Assembly: GCA_030016455.1 (NCBI GenBank)
Contig: JASEJH010000021.1
Span: 6,090-11,735 of the forward strand
Length of the DNA: 5,646 nt
From: Thermoanaerobacteraceae bacterium
GTDB taxonomy: Bacteria; Bacillota; Desulfotomaculia; Desulfotomaculales; Ammonificaceae
Reading direction: 5' to 3'
Within the stretch, counting starts at the first letter, position 1. The number at the start of each line of letters is the position of its first letter. A program made the position numbers and the translations under genes. Of this stretch, positions 5,545 to 5,646 are shown piece by piece. The notes under the pieces are model-generated. The model saw nothing but the letters and a program-made list of their open reading frames with translations. It was not told the origin of the DNA and ran no database searches.

Positions 5545-5646
5545 AGCATATGTTCTTATTCATGCTAACACAATACGGAGTACCTGTCCACCTGGTTGTC
5601 AGTCAAGTAGCTATTCAGCCTGTCACATGAAACGTCAGGCTATCGC
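5545..5646. other. Upstream region of mrp, no gene seen
   Basis: Noncoding stretch to the window edge. Besides the AGCAT/ATGCT repeat, it has AGCCTG 5617-5622 and CAGGCT 5636-5641, a perfect 6-bp inverted repeat with a 13-nt spacer and no adjacent T run. A minus-strand TTGACT near 5605 has no matching -10 at the right distance. The role is unknown. Confidence 0.35.

Noticed and set aside
5391..5630. Plus-strand open frame at the right end
   Set aside because: It runs antisense to the start of mrp and through its promoter region, and has no ribosome site or recognisable motif.
1..5646. CRISPR array, tRNA/rRNA, insertion sequence, toxin-antitoxin or phage genes
   Set aside because: No spaced direct repeats, structural RNA sequence, transposase motifs or terminal repeats were seen on either strand.

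Overview
The window is a high-GC stretch from an anaerobic prokaryote. Strong AGGAGG-type ribosome sites, TTG starts, tight gene packing and the gene content suggest a clostridial-type Firmicute, perhaps a Desulfotomaculum/Pelotomaculum/Moorella-like organism. That placement is inference; there is no rRNA or other taxonomic marker here.

Plus strand, 2-4444: five co-directional genes form an electron-transfer operon. The window opens inside hdrA (heterodisulfide reductase subunit A: flavin plus [4Fe-4S] clusters). mvhD, a [2Fe-2S] connector, overlaps the end of hdrA. After a structured 172-nt gap come three more genes: an Fe-S protein with an FrhB/FdhB-like core and two ferredoxin clusters, an AsrA-like dicluster Fe-S protein, and an AsrB-like FAD/NAD(P)H oxidoreductase with a [2Fe-2S] site. 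The set matches the FlxABCD-HdrABC (NADH dehydrogenase/heterodisulfide reductase) systems described in sulfate reducers and other anaerobes. Gene order here is hdrA-flxD-(two Fe-S proteins)-flxA. In the expected scheme, NAD(P)H gives electrons to FAD in the AsrB-like subunit. They pass through the two Fe-S proteins and MvhD to the bifurcating flavin of HdrA, and from there to ferredoxin and, via HdrBC, to a disulfide or other acceptor. hdrB and hdrC are not in view; if present they should lie upstream of base 1. No asrC-type sulfite reductase subunit follows, and the operon is closed by a strong bidirectional terminator.

4445-4628 is the convergent intergenic region. It holds a degenerate 7-nt tandem repeat, the terminator, and the 3' end of the opposing transcript.

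Minus strand, 5513-4629: an Mrp/NBP35-type P-loop ATPase, a probable Fe-S cluster carrier, with a TTG start, a good ribosome site and a nearby TATAAT box. 5514-5646 is its upstream region, with small inverted repeats and no other gene.

The individual families are known. The points most worth a second look are the structured gap inside the operon, the shared six-cysteine pattern in the two Fe-S proteins, the FrhB-like domain in an apparently NAD-linked complex, and the heptad repeat.
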